From Candidatus Peregrinibacteria bacterium (GTDB lineage: Bacteria; Patescibacteriota; Gracilibacteria; UBA1369), in NCBI GenBank assembly GCA_020851415.1, contig JADZCU010000045.1, forward strand, positions 21,969-85,968: DNA of 64,000 bases, given 5' to 3'. Numbering within the stretch: the stretch's first letter is position 1; every line of letters begins with the position of its first letter. A program made the position numbers and the translations under genes. The notes below the pieces were generated by a model. The model had not been told where the DNA came from. It did not search any database and worked only from the letters and a program-made list of their open reading frames with translations. Positions 1 to 7,351 of the stretch are shown here, piece by piece.

Positions 1-416
1 TCTATGATGAAGATAACAAAGATTTATGGAATGGTGGACAAGAATGGTCTGAACGTGGCCAATGGCAGTACAAACTTTTTCAAGGAGAGCAAGATGTAGC
101 TGATGATTCAAATATCCGAGGTACCAATTTCAAAAGATCAAAAGCATGGGTAACTAAAATAGAAAAAGCTGGCCTGGGTGTCTTTACCGGTGCTGACCCA
201 TATTTAGCTGCAATGAGACAAGCACTTATCGAAGGGAAACCTCTTGATCCAAACACATTCGCGGTTCTCAATGCTCAGAACTTGACAAATTCCTCGAGTG
301 TGGCGTGCGGTCGTTGGGACGACGTTCAGGTGTACTTGAACTTCGATGGTCCTGATGATTCCAGCGCTGACCTTCGTGTTCGTGCGTTGGTGGGGGTAGA
401 TGTGCCTAGGGTTTAG
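1..416 (+). CDS. DGR target (variable) protein, C-terminal part
   Basis: The frame is open from base 3 to the TAG at 414-416, so only the last 137 residues are in the window and the true start lies to the left. The segment before the variable part is rich in Trp, Asp and Gln (for example LWNGGQEW and GQWQYK). The last 42 residues contain the VR at 292-387, with RWDDVQV, GPDDSS and LRVRAL. This layout resembles the C-type-lectin-like ligand-binding ends of DGR targets, where substitutions fall on surface positions of a stable fold. All 13 codons that differ from the template change the amino acid. A hairpin terminator follows 24 bases after the stop. Cellular location and ligand cannot be judged because the N-terminus is missing. 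The role as DGR target is secure from the repeat; the fold is inferred. Confidence 0.88.
   Translation, partial: YDEDNKDLWNGGQEWSERGQWQYKLFQGEQDVADDSNIRGTNFKRSKAWVTKIEKAGLGVFTGADPYLAAMRQALIEGKPLDPNTFAVLNAQNLTNSSSVACGRWDDVQVYLNFDGPDDSSADLRVRALVGVDVPRV
292..387 (+). repeat. DGR variable repeat (VR)
   Basis: This 96-base segment aligns without gaps to the TR at 762-857 (constant offset 470). They differ at 17 positions and in every one the template base is A. Inside the VR those adenines became G (10), T (5) or C (2). None of the 67 non-A template positions differs. One more A-to-T difference sits at the left edge (291 against 761). The last 18 bases (370-387) are identical in both copies; after 387 non-A differences begin, which likely marks the initiation of mutagenic homing (IMH) site. 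Confidence 0.95.
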
Positions 417-439
417 CCTTTAATTCTTGATTTTTCTTA

Positions 440-466
440 GCCTCCGCCGCAGCGGGGGCTTTTTTC
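440..466 (+). terminator. Hairpin and T-run after the DGR target gene
   Basis: Perfect 8-bp stem (one G-T wobble), 440-447 with 452-459, closed by the 4-base loop CGCA at 448-451 and followed by TTTTTTC and more T. It looks like an intrinsic terminator for the target gene. Its 8-bp stem, 4-base loop and place just after the VR also resemble the hairpin/cruciform that promotes homing in the Bordetella phage DGR, so it may have both roles. Confidence 0.8.
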
Positions 467-470
467 TTTT

Positions 471-757
471 TACTTTTAATTCACAAAGTTTTACTCTTTC
501 ATCAAGTGGTGAATAGTCACCTGGGTTCGAAAATTTTTGGTTGAGCCGCAGGCTACCACGCGTTGTCTCTCATCAAAAGGTTAATAAACTGGTTTTGCAG
601 TTAGCAAGACTCCAGTAGGCCTTGAGAAAACAATAAAGCAAAAAGCACATCTGCCCTCACGATTGAGCTCAGCTTATCCCGCTTGTCGGGATGAAAAAGC
701 AAACCAATGCAAACATAGTGGTTGCGACTGCTGTTGTTTTACTGGAAGGGCTGAGTC
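471..757 (+). other. Noncoding leader between target gene and TR
   Basis: About 290 bases without a convincing gene on either strand. It should contain the promoter and the 5' part of the TR RNA. A 6-bp hairpin (676-681 with 687-692, loop CTTGT) lies 70 bases before the TR. I see no second VR copy here and no clear -10/-35 pair that I would defend. Confidence 0.5.
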
Positions 758-761
758 ATGA

Positions 762-857
762 CCTCGAATGTGGCGAACGGTAATTGGAACAACGATCAGG
801 TGAACTTGAACAACGATAATCCTGATAATTCCAACGATAACCTTCGTGTTCGTGCGT
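762..857 (+). repeat. DGR template repeat (TR)
   Basis: Invariant copy of the VR, unusually rich in AAC and AAT codons (12 in phase with the target reading frame). Such codons give the widest amino-acid range, without stop codons, when their adenines are randomised. It holds 29 adenines, 17 of which differ in the VR. The final 17 bases contain no A, so the homing end stays constant. It should be transcribed on the plus strand as the RNA template for the reverse transcriptase encoded downstream. An ATG at 758 opens a short frame through the TR, but this follows from its copying target coding sequence and is not a gene. Confidence 0.95.
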
Positions 858-867
858 CGGTAAGGGC

Positions 868-1215
868 TTATGTGCTTTGCGTTGCCTTTAACCAGCCGCC
901 CAGCATTCTACCTATCTCTGCGAGCTTGGCTTGCAGTTGAAATAACTTGGTTTCGTTCACAAGTTTTAATTCAAGTAACAAACGGAGTTTTAATGTGCTG
1001 ATTTCGAGCTTTGCTATGGCTTTTAATAAATATCCTGCCTTGAGCGGTTTAGGTGCAGATTTTGCCATTACCAGAATTTCCATGCAATCAAGAACAGAGT
1101 TTTCTAAACCTAATCCCAGGCTGTTGCGCCAACGCTTCTCGAGTTTGTTGTTCAGGTCTATAATTGCTTTATAAGCTTCATAAGTTTTGTTGATTATGGG
1201 GAGTGTTGAGTCCAT
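868..1215 (-). CDS. avd: DGR accessory variability determinant (Avd-like four-helix protein)
   Basis: 115 residues, predicted all-helical, with the Avd-family ending EIGRMLGGWLK near the C-terminus and an N-terminal stretch like LPIINKTYEAY. In known DGRs Avd forms a basic pentamer that binds the reverse transcriptase and the TR RNA and is required for mutagenic homing. The ATG at 1215 is preferred because the upstream in-frame extension (TTG at 1269) adds residues the family lacks and would overlap the reverse transcriptase gene much more. The gene lies on the strand opposite to TR and RT: its stop is 10 bases from the TR end and its start overlaps the presumed RT start by about 20 bases. 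Transcription of avd would therefore run antisense into the TR. Confidence 0.85.
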   Translation of the reverse strand: MDSTLPIINKTYEAYKAIIDLNNKLEKRWRNSLGLGLENSVLDCMEILVMAKSAPKPLKAGYLLKAIAKLEISTLKLRLLLELKLVNETKLFQLQAKLAEIGRMLGGWLKATQST

Positions 1216-2213
1216 AGATTTGAGTTTAGAGAATATTTGGAGGAGCTGGTTTGAGTTCAAGAAAGGCAAGCGTTTTACTTTTGAGCTGCATACTTTTCAG
1301 TATTACCTCGAAAAAAATCTTTACAAACTTTTTCTGGATTTGAATAACGGCTGTTATCGGCATGGGAGCTACAAAAAATTCATCGTTTGCGACAACAAAC
1401 GACGTGAAATTTCGGTTGCTTCGGTGCGTGACAGGGTGGTGCACCGATTGATGTATGATTATTTGGAAAAAATTTACGACAAAACTTTTATTTATGATGC
1501 CTGGTCTTGCCGAAAAGAGAAGGGATTGCTTGGTGCTATTGAACGAACGCAGGAATTTTTGAAACCATTGAGGAAATACCCCCCCCTATAACCTTAAAAA
1601 TGGCTATGGCAAGCCGTTTGCCTGGGTTTGGAAGTGCGATGTGAAAAAGTTTTTTGATAGTGTCGATCAGGAGACTTTGTTGAAAAATTTTTCGTTGCGC
1701 ATCAAAGATAGTACAACTTTGAATCTGTTAAAAGAAGTAGTCGGCAGTTTTACAACGGTTGCAGGAAGAAAAGTGGGTATACCAATTGGCAATCTCACGA
1801 GCCAGATTTTTGCGAATATTTATCTGAACGAGTTGGATCGATTTGTGAAACATACATTAAAAGTAAAGGCTTATTTGCGGTATGGTGATGATTTTATTTT
1901 ATTGGAAAATGATTTGGGAAAACTGAAACTTTTTCGAGCTCAAACTGTCGATTTTTTGAGAAATGAACTCAAATTACAGGTGAATCCTAAAAGTGATAGA
2001 ATCATCAAACCTGCGCATGGGCTTAAATTTTTAGGGATAAAATTTTGGCCTTCAGGAAGAAACTTAACAAAACGAAATCTTAGGCGAATTCAATCAAGGC
2101 TTAACACCAAAAATATCTCAAGTTATAGCGGATTGATGAAAAAGCATGGAAATAGTAAACAGGTGAAGCGATTTAACTGGTTGGTTTATGAAAAGCTATT
2201 TACCGACGAGTAA
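1196..2213 (+). CDS. DGR reverse transcriptase, split by a frameshift
   Basis: Two frames together give a complete DGR-type reverse transcriptase. The first (ATG at 1196, stop at 1589-1591) carries the N-terminal motifs KGKR, YRHGSY and SVRDRVVH plus FIYDAWSCR. The second picks up at about 1587 and runs to 2213 with KCDVKKFFDSVD, the DGR hallmark GIPIGNLTSQ, FANIYLNELD and the catalytic YGDD box in YLRYGDDF. Removing one C from the run at 1579-1586 joins them in frame to about 338 residues, normal for the family. The enzyme copies the TR RNA with errors at adenines and delivers the cDNA to the VR. As sequenced the protein is broken: the first frame alone lacks the catalytic site. A start downstream of 1196 is possible; no ribosome binding site decides it. 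Confidence 0.9.
1579..1586 (+). other. C8 homopolymer at the RT frameshift
   Basis: Eight consecutive C inside the reverse transcriptase gene. With eight the frame reaches TAA at 1589; with seven it reads on into the catalytic half. This could be a sequencing error, a slippage-prone phase-variable tract, or a site for +1 ribosomal or transcriptional slippage. The rest of both halves shows no other lesion, so the gene is not decaying in general. Confidence 0.8.
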
Positions 2214-2294
2214 AAATGAGTATCGAAAATTAGCTTAGTAGTTTTTTTGTTTTTACTGATTTGCGTGGAGTCGTTTGAATATGATTAGTAATTC

Positions 2295-2762
2295 TTACCC
2301 ATTGAGGATGTTTTCTAGGAGTTTGCGCATGCGGGTTTGTTTTGGGTCTTCGGGGGTGTTGACGGTGCCAGTGGTTGGAGTTACTTCGAGGGAGGTTTCT
2401 TTTGAGGGAACTTTGGATGAAGATGGTGAATCTTTTATCTTTGTGGAAGAGTTGTCCTTTTCAGCTTGGTTTTGTTTGGAGGTTGAGTCGATATCTTTGG
2501 CTGAGATGACGTAGCCTTTTATTTTTGGGGCGGGGGATTCTTGAGGTTGGTCGGTGGATTCGAGTTTTAGGTTGAGGGTTTTTCCGAGAGTGAGAGGTTT
2601 TGCTAGTTGGTTGAGTGGCCAGTGGATGAGGTCGCCGTTGGGGGTTTCGAGTACTAATGCTTCACCATCGATGGCTTTTACTACAACTTCCAGGGAGTTC
2701 TCGGAGTTTTTGTTTTGGTCGGGCATAAAGGAAAATGAGAAATGGAGCGGTTGTTCCGCCAT
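2295..2762 (-). CDS. Hypothetical protein, 155 residues, acidic/Ser-Thr-rich C-terminal half
   Basis: I do not recognise a family. Residues 1-95 look folded, with alternating hydrophobic residues (VVVKAIDGEALVLE, IHWPLNQLAKPL) as in a small beta domain. Residues about 96-140 are rich in Ser, Thr, Lys and Pro and probably unstructured, and the last ten residues form a short amphipathic end (MRKLLENILNG). There is no signal peptide or membrane segment. It converges with the DGR reverse transcriptase gene and lies downstream of hppA on the same strand, separated from it by a terminator. The ATG at 2762 is the only reasonable start. Confidence 0.6.
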   Translation of the reverse strand: MAEQPLHFSFSFMPDQNKNSENSLEVVVKAIDGEALVLETPNGDLIHWPLNQLAKPLTLGKTLNLKLESTDQPQESPAPKIKGYVISAKDIDSTSKQNQAEKDNSSTKIKDSPSSSKVPSKETSLEVTPTTGTVNTPEDPKQTRMRKLLENILNG

Positions 2763-2804
2763 TTGAAAGCGGTTCGTTATTATTGCATAAGCTTTTCACA
2801 AAAA

Positions 2805-2833
2805 AAAGCAGTCCCACTTGAGAGGACTGCTTT
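2805..2833 (-). terminator. Intrinsic terminator of hppA
   Basis: 10-bp perfect stem (2805-2814 with 2824-2833) with a 9-base loop. On the minus strand it is followed by a run of T (A-run at 2801-2807 on the plus strand). It lies 49 bases beyond the hppA stop and before the next minus-strand gene. Confidence 0.85.
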
Positions 2834-2881
2834 TGTGTTGCGAATGTTGGAGAGCTCTTGTGGAGCTACTGTTTGATAGAA

Positions 2882-4951
2882 CTATTTGACCATCAATGCT
2901 GCGAGTACCGGAGCGATGATGAGAGCGATAGTGTTGATAACTTTGATGAGTGAGTTGATAGCCGGACCTGCTGTGTCTTTGAACGGATCACCAACTGTGT
3001 CACCGACAACTGCAGCTTTGTGTGCATCTGAACCTTTGCCGCCGTATTTGCCGTCTTCAATGAATTTCTTGGCATTGTCCCATGCGCCACCACCTGTACA
3101 CATTTGGAGAGCGAGTACGAGACCTGAAACGATGACACCGCCGAGTAAACCACCGAGGGCGATAGGGCCGAGGAGGAATCCAACTACGAGTGGAGAGAAT
3201 ACTGCGAGAAGACCAGGGAATACCATCTCTTTGAGCGCAGCTTTTGTTACGATGTCTACTGTGCGGCCGTAGTCAGGTTTTTCTTTGCCAGACATGATTC
3301 CTTTTTTGGTCTTGAATTGATGACGTACTTCTTCAACTACTTTGAAGGCTGTTTTTCCTACTGATTCCATGCATGATGCTGCAAAGAGGAATGGAAGGAT
3401 TGCTCCAAGGAAGAGACCGATGAGTACACGGTAGTCTGTGAGGTTGAAGACGAAGCTGATTGATGGAGCGTGTGCAGTGAGTTCTTCCGTGTATGCCTGG
3501 AAAAGAACGAGAGCTGCAAGGGCTGCAGAACCGATGGCGTAACCTTTGGTTACAGCTTTTGTGGTGTTTCCAACTGCATCCAGGGCGTCGGTATTTTTGC
3601 GAACTTTTTCTGGGAGATGGCACATTTCTGCGATACCACCGGCGTTGTCTGTGATTGGACCGTATGAGTCTGTGGCGATAACCATACCGGTTGTTGAGAG
3701 CATGGCTACTGCTGCGATAGCGATACCATAGATACCGTTGTTGAGTGATGATGCTTCACCGAAGAAATATGAAAGGAAGATACCGACTACGATGAGTATA
3801 ACCGGGAGGAATGTGCTTTCCAGACCAACTGCGATACCGGAAATGATGTTTGTGCCGGCACCTGTTTGTGAAGCTTTTGCGATGCGTTGTACCGGAGCAT
3901 ACTCTTTTGCTGTGTAATATTCAGTGATGAGTGTGATGAAGAAAGTTACGCCGATACCAACGAGTGTTGCGTAGAAAATGTAGATATCACGGATATAGTA
4001 TTCAGTTGCGAAGTAGAAACCGATTGCTGAGATGAGACCGGTAACGATCATGCCTTTATACAGTGCCTGCATGATTTTTTTGTTCTTACCGAGTTTTACG
4101 AAGAATGTTCCGGCGATTGTTGCCACTGCGGCGATTGAACCGAGAACCAATGGATATTCAATTCCTGCGCTGCCGAGCACTGATGTGAGAGTTGAAGCAG
4201 CCAGAATCATGGCAGCGATCAATGTTACTGCGTATGTTTCAAAAAGATCGGCGCCCATACCTGCACAGTCACCTACGTTGTCACCAACGTTGTCGGCAAT
4301 TACACCTGGATTTCTTGGATCATCTTCAGGGATGCCCTGTTCGATTTTTCCTACCAAGTCTGTTCCAACGTCAGCCGCTTTGGTGAAGATACCTCCACCT
4401 ACACGGGCGAAGAGAGAAACCAGTGATGCACCGAAACCGAAACCTACGAGGAGTTTTGGAGCTTCACCAACCGGGATACCAAGTATAGTTGTGAAGAAAT
4501 AGTAAAAGCTGCTTACGCCAAGAAGTGCCAGACCCACTACGGCAAGACCTGTTACAGATCCGCCGCGAAAAGCTACGGTGAGAGCGTCCTGGAGACTGTT
4601 TTTTGCCGCTTCTGTTGTGCGTACATTGGCGCGTACGGAAACGCTCATACCAATGTAGCCTGCGATTGTTGAGAAGATTGCACCGACGATAAATCCAACT
4701 GCGGTGAGAACACCGTCGTTATGTTGCCCTTTTGGTAAGACGAATGCCAATAGTGCAAAAATGAGTACTGCAAAAACACCGATTGTGAGAGTTTGACGGT
4801 TGAGGTACGCCATGGCACCTTCTTGAATAGCTTTGGCGATAGCCTGCATGTCCGGAGTTCCGGTGCTACGTTTTAACACCATAATGATAAGTACCACAGC
4901 ATAGAGTAGTGCGACTACACTGACCGCCATGGCAATAATGGGCACGTTCAT
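2882..4951 (-). CDS. hppA: Membrane-bound proton-pumping pyrophosphatase, K+-independent type
   Basis: 689 residues, about 16 membrane segments, full family length. It hydrolyses pyrophosphate at the cytoplasmic face and pumps cations out. The substrate loop DVGTDLVGK (about 194-202) and the Asp-rich [19 protein letters not shown] stretch (about 221-239) are intact, as are the C-terminal [15 protein letters not shown] motifs. The subclass position after GNTT is Lys (K465) with Thr at 468; in this family K+-dependent enzymes have Ala there and Lys replaces the K+ requirement. That points to a K+-independent H+ pump rather than a Na+ pump. The gene is monocistronic, with its own terminator. No Shine-Dalgarno site precedes the ATG. 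Confidence 0.97.
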   Translation of the reverse strand: MNVPIIAMAVSVVALLYAVVLIIMVLKRSTGTPDMQAIAKAIQEGAMAYLNRQTLTIGVFAVLIFALLAFVLPKGQHNDGVLTAVGFIVGAIFSTIAGYIGMSVSVRANVRTTEAAKNSLQDALTVAFRGGSVTGLAVVGLALLGVSSFYYFFTTILGIPVGEAPKLLVGFGFGASLVSLFARVGGGIFTKAADVGTDLVGKIEQGIPEDDPRNPGVIADNVGDNVGDCAGMGADLFETYAVTLIAAMILAASTLTSVLGSAGIEYPLVLGSIAAVATIAGTFFVKLGKNKKIMQALYKGMIVTGLISAIGFYFATEYYIRDIYIFYATLVGIGVTFFITLITEYYTAKEYAPVQRIAKASQTGAGTNIISGIAVGLESTFLPVILIVVGIFLSYFFGEASSLNNGIYGIAIAAVAMLSTTGMVIATDSYGPITDNAGGIAEMCHLPEKVRKNTDALDAVGNTTKAVTKGYAIGSAALAALVLFQAYTEELTAHAPSISFVFNLTDYRVLIGLFLGAILPFLFAASCMESVGKTAFKVVEEVRHQFKTKKGIMSGKEKPDYGRTVDIVTKAALKEMVFPGLLAVFSPLVVGFLLGPIALGGLLGGVIVSGLVLALQMCTGGGAWDNAKKFIEDGKYGGKGSDAHKAAVVGDTVGDPFKDTAGPAINSLIKVINTIALIIAPVLAALMVK

Positions 4952-5173
4952 AACGATTTGGAATTAGTAATAATAAATAAGTAATTGTTTTTGTAAATGT
5001 TGTTCAATCGACCATGAATTTTATGCTGAAAAAGGGCTTCAATAAATGCTTTTTCGCAATATTGATTTGATAATATGTCTATTTTATGGTTTGGCTAGAG
5101 GGCTGAATGGAGGTGGGTAGATGGAGGATCTGCAGGATTATGGTGGCAAATATGTGTTATTTTTGATTATTCT

Positions 5174-5312
5174 AGTTAACGTATTTCAATAATATTGTTG
5201 TTTTTTAGTTAACTGTTTGTGTCTTATTTTGCTTTATTGGTAGGGGTTAAGTGGATTTGTTTGTTTCTAGATTGTTTTACTGATATAATTATATTTCAAT
5301 TTTTAAGTTAAC
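5174..5312 (+). promoter_or_regulatory. Putative fic promoter with three AGTTAAC boxes
   Basis: The 368-base gap between the divergent hppA and fic genes (4952-5319) holds no gene. It contains TTGTTT (5261-5266), 17 bases, then TATAAT (5284-5289), a good promoter for fic. The palindromic GTTAAC core occurs as AGTTAAC at 5174-5180, 5207-5213 and 5306-5312. The first two starts are 33 bases apart (about three helical turns) and the third lies just after the expected transcription start. This layout fits an operator, but the binding protein is unknown. No convincing hppA promoter was identified. Confidence 0.5.
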
Positions 5313-5319
5313 TAAATAG

Positions 5320-6231
5320 ATGAAATTTATTACTAAGAAAGTTATCAAAGGGAACGATTATTACTATTTGCAGTATAAAGGGTATACAAAATTGCTTGGG
5401 AGGGTTATTCCAAGTGAGATTAAGAAGAAACTGGAAGATTTCTTTCGTATGGTTGCGGTTAAGGAATATATCAAAGTTAACTCAAAAACTCTTGCTTTGT
5501 TTCATCCCAAAAAGTTGGAGCATCTTGAGCGATATCATTATACGTTTTTGGTTTGCTCAGAAAGTGAACTGTTTCAACATAAATATGCTGATTTTAAGTT
5601 GTGGTTTGCGGTTTTTTTTACTTTTAATTCAAATCGTTCTGAGGGGTCAAAGGTTACCAGGCCTGAAATTGAAAAAGTTATTTTAAAAAATATCAAAAAG
5701 CCGAAAACACGGACAGATCGGGAAATTTATAATTCGACTCGTGCACTTTGGTATGTTTTGTCTAAGGATATGAAATGGACATTGAAAGATATTAAGAAAG
5801 TTCACTTTTTATTGCTTGAGGGGCTTGATGACGAGCACATTGTGGGGCGATGGAAGAATGAAAATAATGTGGCGCCTGGAAATCAGCCAACGGTTTCAGC
5901 TCAAGAGGTGGCTGTTGAGATGGCTGGTTTGATGAATTGGTTGAAGAAAGAGATAAAAGGGAAAAGATATCCTCCACTTTTGGCTTTAGATTTTTATAGT
6001 CGTTTTGAGCGCATTCATCCATTCCTGGATGGCAATGGTAGGGTTGGCCGTTTATTATTGAACGGTTTGCTATGGAAATTTAGATATATGCCAGTTGTGT
6101 TTTTTACATCTGCACATCAGTCTCACTGTGAGGCTCTTCGTCAGGCTCTGGATGGTAGGCCATGGAAGTTTTATCGACATTTTTTGGATCAGGCTGATAA
6201 AACTTATAAGTTATTGGTGGAAGGTGGATGA
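5320..6231 (+). CDS. Fic-domain protein (class II, likely AMP transferase)
   Basis: 303 residues. The catalytic loop HPFLDGNGR at 233-241 matches the Fic consensus HPFx(D/E)GN(G/K)R, with the general-base His and phosphate-binding residues present. SNRSEG at 104-109 matches the inhibitory helix (S/T)xxxE(G/N), here N-terminal to the Fic core, which defines class II. The Glu is expected to block productive ATP binding until released. Fic proteins usually transfer AMP from ATP to Ser, Thr or Tyr of a target; the target is unknown. The first 90 residues are basic and aromatic and may bind nucleic acid or protein. No antitoxin gene is adjacent, as expected when the inhibitory helix is internal. 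TGA stop. The region is AT-rich compared with its neighbours, which may indicate acquisition. Confidence 0.9.
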   Translation: MKFITKKVIKGNDYYYLQYKGYTKLLGRVIPSEIKKKLEDFFRMVAVKEYIKVNSKTLALFHPKKLEHLERYHYTFLVCSESELFQHKYADFKLWFAVFFTFNSNRSEGSKVTRPEIEKVILKNIKKPKTRTDREIYNSTRALWYVLSKDMKWTLKDIKKVHFLLLEGLDDEHIVGRWKNENNVAPGNQPTVSAQEVAVEMAGLMNWLKKEIKGKRYPPLLALDFYSRFERIHPFLDGNGRVGRLLLNGLLWKFRYMPVVFFTSAHQSHCEALRQALDGRPWKFYRHFLDQADKTYKLLVEGG

Positions 6232-6430
6232 TGTATTAGTAAGCAATGATCTTTATAGAGCGATAAAATCTCTGGCACCGAGCCATGCCGGATTGAAACA
6301 TGCTCCGATTGAAACTGGAGAACCCGTCTTTGAGATGCCACTTTTGTAGGTCTGAATTTGCATTTGGCTGTGATTTGCCTATAATGTGCAGGTAAATATT
6401 CTTTATTTTACTTTTTAACTTTTTTTTGTC

Positions 6431-7099
6431 ATGGAAGAACATAACAAAACACCACATACAGAACACAAGTCTGAACCTATGCCTGATATTGGAAAGGTTG
6501 ATTTGAAGAGTGTTAGTCCAGATGCGCTTAAAGGTGGTTTTGGTGACGTTATTGAGATTTTGAAAATGAACCAGGCGAAGATGGATGCTGTTGCGGCTCG
6601 TGACGGTGAAGGTATTACTCTGGCTTTAGTTTACTTGGTTGTTGGTCAATTGGTTGCATCTCTTGGTGGTGCAGTTCTTGGTTATACAATTCTTGGTACT
6701 ACTTTCCGCACTCCAATTGTGAACGCACTTATTGGTGGTGTTGTTTCTGCAGCTATTTCTGCTGCTGTTCTTTACATTACCAGCTTGATCGCTGTTCGTG
6801 TTTTCAACGGTAAAGGTAAATTCCCTGCATATTTCCGTGTTATGGGTTATGCATCTTTGATTAACGTTGTTGGTTTTGTAACTATGGTTCCATTCCTTAC
6901 AGCTATCTCCGGTATCTGGTTGCTTGTTATCAACTACAAAGCTTTGATGTCTGTTCACAAGCTTGATTCTACCAATGCAATTCTTTCTATCGTTTTGACT
7001 GTTGTTGCTTTCTTCGTTCTTACATACCTTGTTGGTATGATCGGTTTGAACGCTATGATGGCGGGTGGAGCCGGCGCTGTGAACTACTCGGCTGTTTAA
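6431..7099 (+). CDS. Yip1-like multi-pass membrane protein
   Basis: 222 residues. A hydrophilic N-terminal tail of about 65 residues is followed by about five membrane segments (starting at LALVYLVVGQLVASLGGAVLGY split over two helices, and ending near the C-terminus). The spacing, the FPAYFRVMGYASL segment and the W-containing helix after it resemble the Yip1 domain found in many small bacterial membrane proteins. Function is unknown. Codon use is strongly biased toward T-ending codons, suggesting high expression. It has its own terminator and no Shine-Dalgarno site. Confidence 0.65.
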   Translation: MEEHNKTPHTEHKSEPMPDIGKVDLKSVSPDALKGGFGDVIEILKMNQAKMDAVAARDGEGITLALVYLVVGQLVASLGGAVLGYTILGTTFRTPIVNALIGGVVSAAISAAVLYITSLIAVRVFNGKGKFPAYFRVMGYASLINVVGFVTMVPFLTAISGIWLLVINYKALMSVHKLDSTNAILSIVLTVVAFFVLTYLVGMIGLNAMMAGGAGAVNYSAV

Positions 7100-7120
7100 T
7101 AATTTTTAGAGTATAAGATT

Positions 7121-7157
7121 AAAAGCCTCTTCTCACCTTGGTGGGGAGGGGCTTTTT
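7121..7157 (+). terminator. Intrinsic terminator
   Basis: Long stem of up to 17 bp, 7121-7137 with 7140-7156, containing three G-T wobbles, ending in a run of six T. It follows the Yip1-like gene by 21 bases. Confidence 0.85.
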
Positions 7158-7300
7158 TAGTTGTGTTTTTAGTTTTTGAGTGTTGGGTAAGTTTTGTTCG
7201 TTTGAGTGCTAAAATGCTGTTTAGAAAATTAAAATTGTCTTTAGTCAAGGGTGTTTGTTGTATTCTTGAAGGTTTTGAGGGGGCTTCTGGGCGCAATGGC

Positions 7301-7329
7301 TTATCAGAAAGCGGTTTTTTTGCTATAAT
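7301..7329 (+). promoter_or_regulatory. Extended -10 promoter
   Basis: TTATCA at 7301-7306, 17-base spacer, TATAAT at 7324-7329 preceded by TGC (extended -10). The ATG of the next gene is at 7352, giving a leader of roughly 15 bases. The same TGCTATAAT box appears at the promoter before 30856 on the minus strand. Confidence 0.7.
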
Positions 7330-7351
7330 GGTAAGAATTTAATTGTACTTC

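Noticed and set aside
758..940. Open frame starting at ATG 758 through the TR
   Set aside because: It exists because the TR copies target coding sequence in phase; after the TR it runs antisense through avd. No separate gene.
1196..2213. Reverse transcriptase as an ordinary decayed pseudogene
   Set aside because: Only one lesion, in a C8 run, and all catalytic motifs are intact, so phase variation, slippage or a sequencing error is more likely than decay.
2886..4502. Long plus-strand frames opposite hppA (for example 2886-3272 and 4032-4502)
   Set aside because: They are antisense to a highly conserved membrane protein gene and have no family features.
5486..5492. Fourth AGTTAAC copy inside the Fic gene
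   Set aside because: It lies in coding sequence at no regular distance from the other boxes and may be chance in AT-rich DNA.
6229..6231. UGA recoded as an amino acid
   Set aside because: TGA ends several clearly complete genes (6231, 39906) and is not found inside conserved proteins here.
6236..6466. Minus-strand frame after the Fic gene
   Set aside because: Low-complexity Lys/Phe-rich translation, overlapping the start of the Yip1-like gene; no sign of a real protein.
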